The notes under the pieces were generated by a model. That model searched no databases. It was not told the DNA's origin and saw only the letters and a list, made by a program, of their open reading frames with translations. Shown in pieces: positions 63,202 to 64,000 of a DNA stretch of 64,000 nt. Within the stretch, counting starts at the first letter, position 1. Each line of letters opens with the position of its first letter. Made by a program: the position numbers and the translations under genes. The stretch lies in assembly GCA_963713695.1 (NCBI GenBank), contig CAVQMU010000010.1, positions 186,001 through 250,000 on the forward strand, given 5' to 3'. The stretch comes from Rhodoblastus sp963713695. Lineage in GTDB: Bacteria; Pseudomonadota; Alphaproteobacteria; Rhizobiales; Beijerinckiaceae.

Positions 63202-64000
63202 ATGACCCTTGAAAGGCTGGAGGAGAGTCTTGCCAAAACCCCCGCGTGGTTGGCGGCGCTTCATGAACATGGAATTGCCGCCGCCTCCGGCGATCTGTCG
63301 AGGTGGGCGCAAGCCGCTTTTCATGCAAGCGAGATCGCCGCTATCCTTGCGGTCGTGGGCGGCGGCGCCTGTGTCGTCCTTTGGCGGGCGCGGCGACGAT
63401 GGTTTCTTTACGCCCTGCTGACGGCGGCGCTGGTCGCGGTTTGCGCGGGCGCTGCCGGCGTGGGGAACTGGCTCCGGACTTCCATTGGCGGCGAGCGCGT
63501 CGCCGTTCTCGACGCGCAGGCGCGACGGCCCGGCGATCCCTGGCCGCGCGGCGCCGGTCACGTCCCCGCCGGTCATGTCCCCTTGGGAGCGATCGGCGCG
63601 GCAGAGATCGACAAGGGCTATATTGAAACCGGCGGGAGCTTCAGCCCGTGGTTCGCGAGTTTCGGACTTTCCTTCTGGATCGTCGGCGACGACGGGAAAC
63701 TGATCGCGACGAGCGACGATATCGCCGCCGGCAGCACGGCGCATCGCTATCAACCGGGCCCGCACGGAGAGCCGGGGATGGCGAGCGTCAACGAACATTA
63801 TTCGGTCCAGGCGACGGTCCTGGGCGATGGGCGGCGACGGCTCGACATCGTCAGCCTGGTTCCGGCGGGGCGGCATATCGAGGTCGCATTGCGCGGCGTC
63901 GGTCCGGCTGGCGGCGCGCTCAACGAGATTTCCGTCGAAGGACGGAGCATCGTCTTGAACCGCCGGTGGAGCATTGACGCCGACCGGCCGTTGATCCTGA
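63202..64000 (+). CDS. Unknown two-helix membrane protein, 3' partial
   Basis: The frame opens at ATG 63202 (MTLERLEESLAKTPAW) and is still open at the last base, at least 266 residues. Two membrane helices (AAILAVVGGGACVVLW near 48-63; YALLTAALVAVCAGAAGVG near 70-88) precede an extracytoplasmic domain. That domain has KGYIETGGSFSPWFASFG and a Gly/Asp-rich beta region. The antisense frame at 63133-63876 looks like its shadow. I do not recognise the family. ggaaagcagg precedes the start. Confidence 0.65.
   Translation, partial: MTLERLEESLAKTPAWLAALHEHGIAAASGDLSRWAQAAFHASEIAAILAVVGGGACVVLWRARRRWFLYALLTAALVAVCAGAAGVGNWLRTSIGGERVAVLDAQARRPGDPWPRGAGHVPAGHVPLGAIGAAEIDKGYIETGGSFSPWFASFGLSFWIVGDDGKLIATSDDIAAGSTAHRYQPGPHGEPGMASVNEHYSVQATVLGDGRRRLDIVSLVPAGRHIEVALRGVGPAGGALNEISVEGRSIVLNRRWSIDADRPLIL

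Overview
The window is about 64 kb of GC-rich DNA from an alphaproteobacterium, most likely of the order Hyphomicrobiales (Rhizobiales). The evidence is family content: DUF2336, DUF1214/DUF1254, an SPW-repeat protein, GloVer/Hint proteins, a late cobalamin pathway and palindromic intergenic repeats typical of that group. A Beijerinckiaceae/Methylocystaceae-type methylotroph is plausible, but no marker gene here proves it. No rRNA, tRNA, CRISPR array, prophage or intact insertion sequence was found.

Layout. 1-4270: RND efflux adaptor (5' end outside the window) and its inner-membrane pump. 4421-7966: minus-strand cofactor operon ribBX-cobO-cobQ, in which RibBX carries an N-terminal helix-turn-helix domain and faces a perfect palindrome. 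7965-12279: DUF2233, DUF2336, DUF1254/DUF1214 and hypothetical envelope genes. 12501-15156: PepSY-like exported protein plus an OmpR-type two-component system. 15349-16953: soluble PAS-MCP. 16999-21453: LysR regulator, two Tat-exported oxalate-decarboxylase-like bicupins (the second broken) and a SrpA-like catalase-peroxidase. 21597-27869: lipoprotein, PPK2, alcohol dehydrogenase, a translationally coupled repeat-protein/DUF3142 pair and DUF1772. 28135-34719: archaeal/eukaryotic-type ProRS, SPW protein, DUF47-Pit-Nudix phosphate operon, ilvD. 34889-41417: ClC antiporter, DUF485-ActP acetate symporter, DUF294 signalling protein and exonuclease. 41886-48170: GGDEF-EAL protein, thioesterase, SatP-type acetate channel, crotonase-methyltransferase pair, XRE regulator. 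48206-54510: membrane MCP, Kup potassium transporter and a GloVer-repeat/Hint protein. 54786-61607: quinone oxidoreductase, TauE, Cache protein, Cys-rich peptide, and a TetR-HlyD-ABC exporter operon. 61726-64000: CBS-BON protein, ACT-domain regulator and the start of an unknown membrane protein.

How genes work together. Acetate use is a theme: two unrelated acetate permeases (ActP with DUF485, and SatP) lie within 9 kb, with the DUF294/exonuclease pair just behind actP. The oxalate/peroxide block looks like one extracytoplasmic unit. The RibBX-CobO-CobQ grouping joins flavin supply (FMN is the precursor of dimethylbenzimidazole) to cobalamin completion.

Caution. Six genes, including ilvD, carry frame breaks that are each explained by single-base insertions (two in the second bicupin). 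This looks at least partly like systematic sequencing error rather than gene decay, so pseudogene calls here are provisional. The most interesting candidates are the HTH-RibBX fusion with its palindrome and internal start, the bicupin/peroxidase cluster, and the seven-repeat GloVer-Hint protein.
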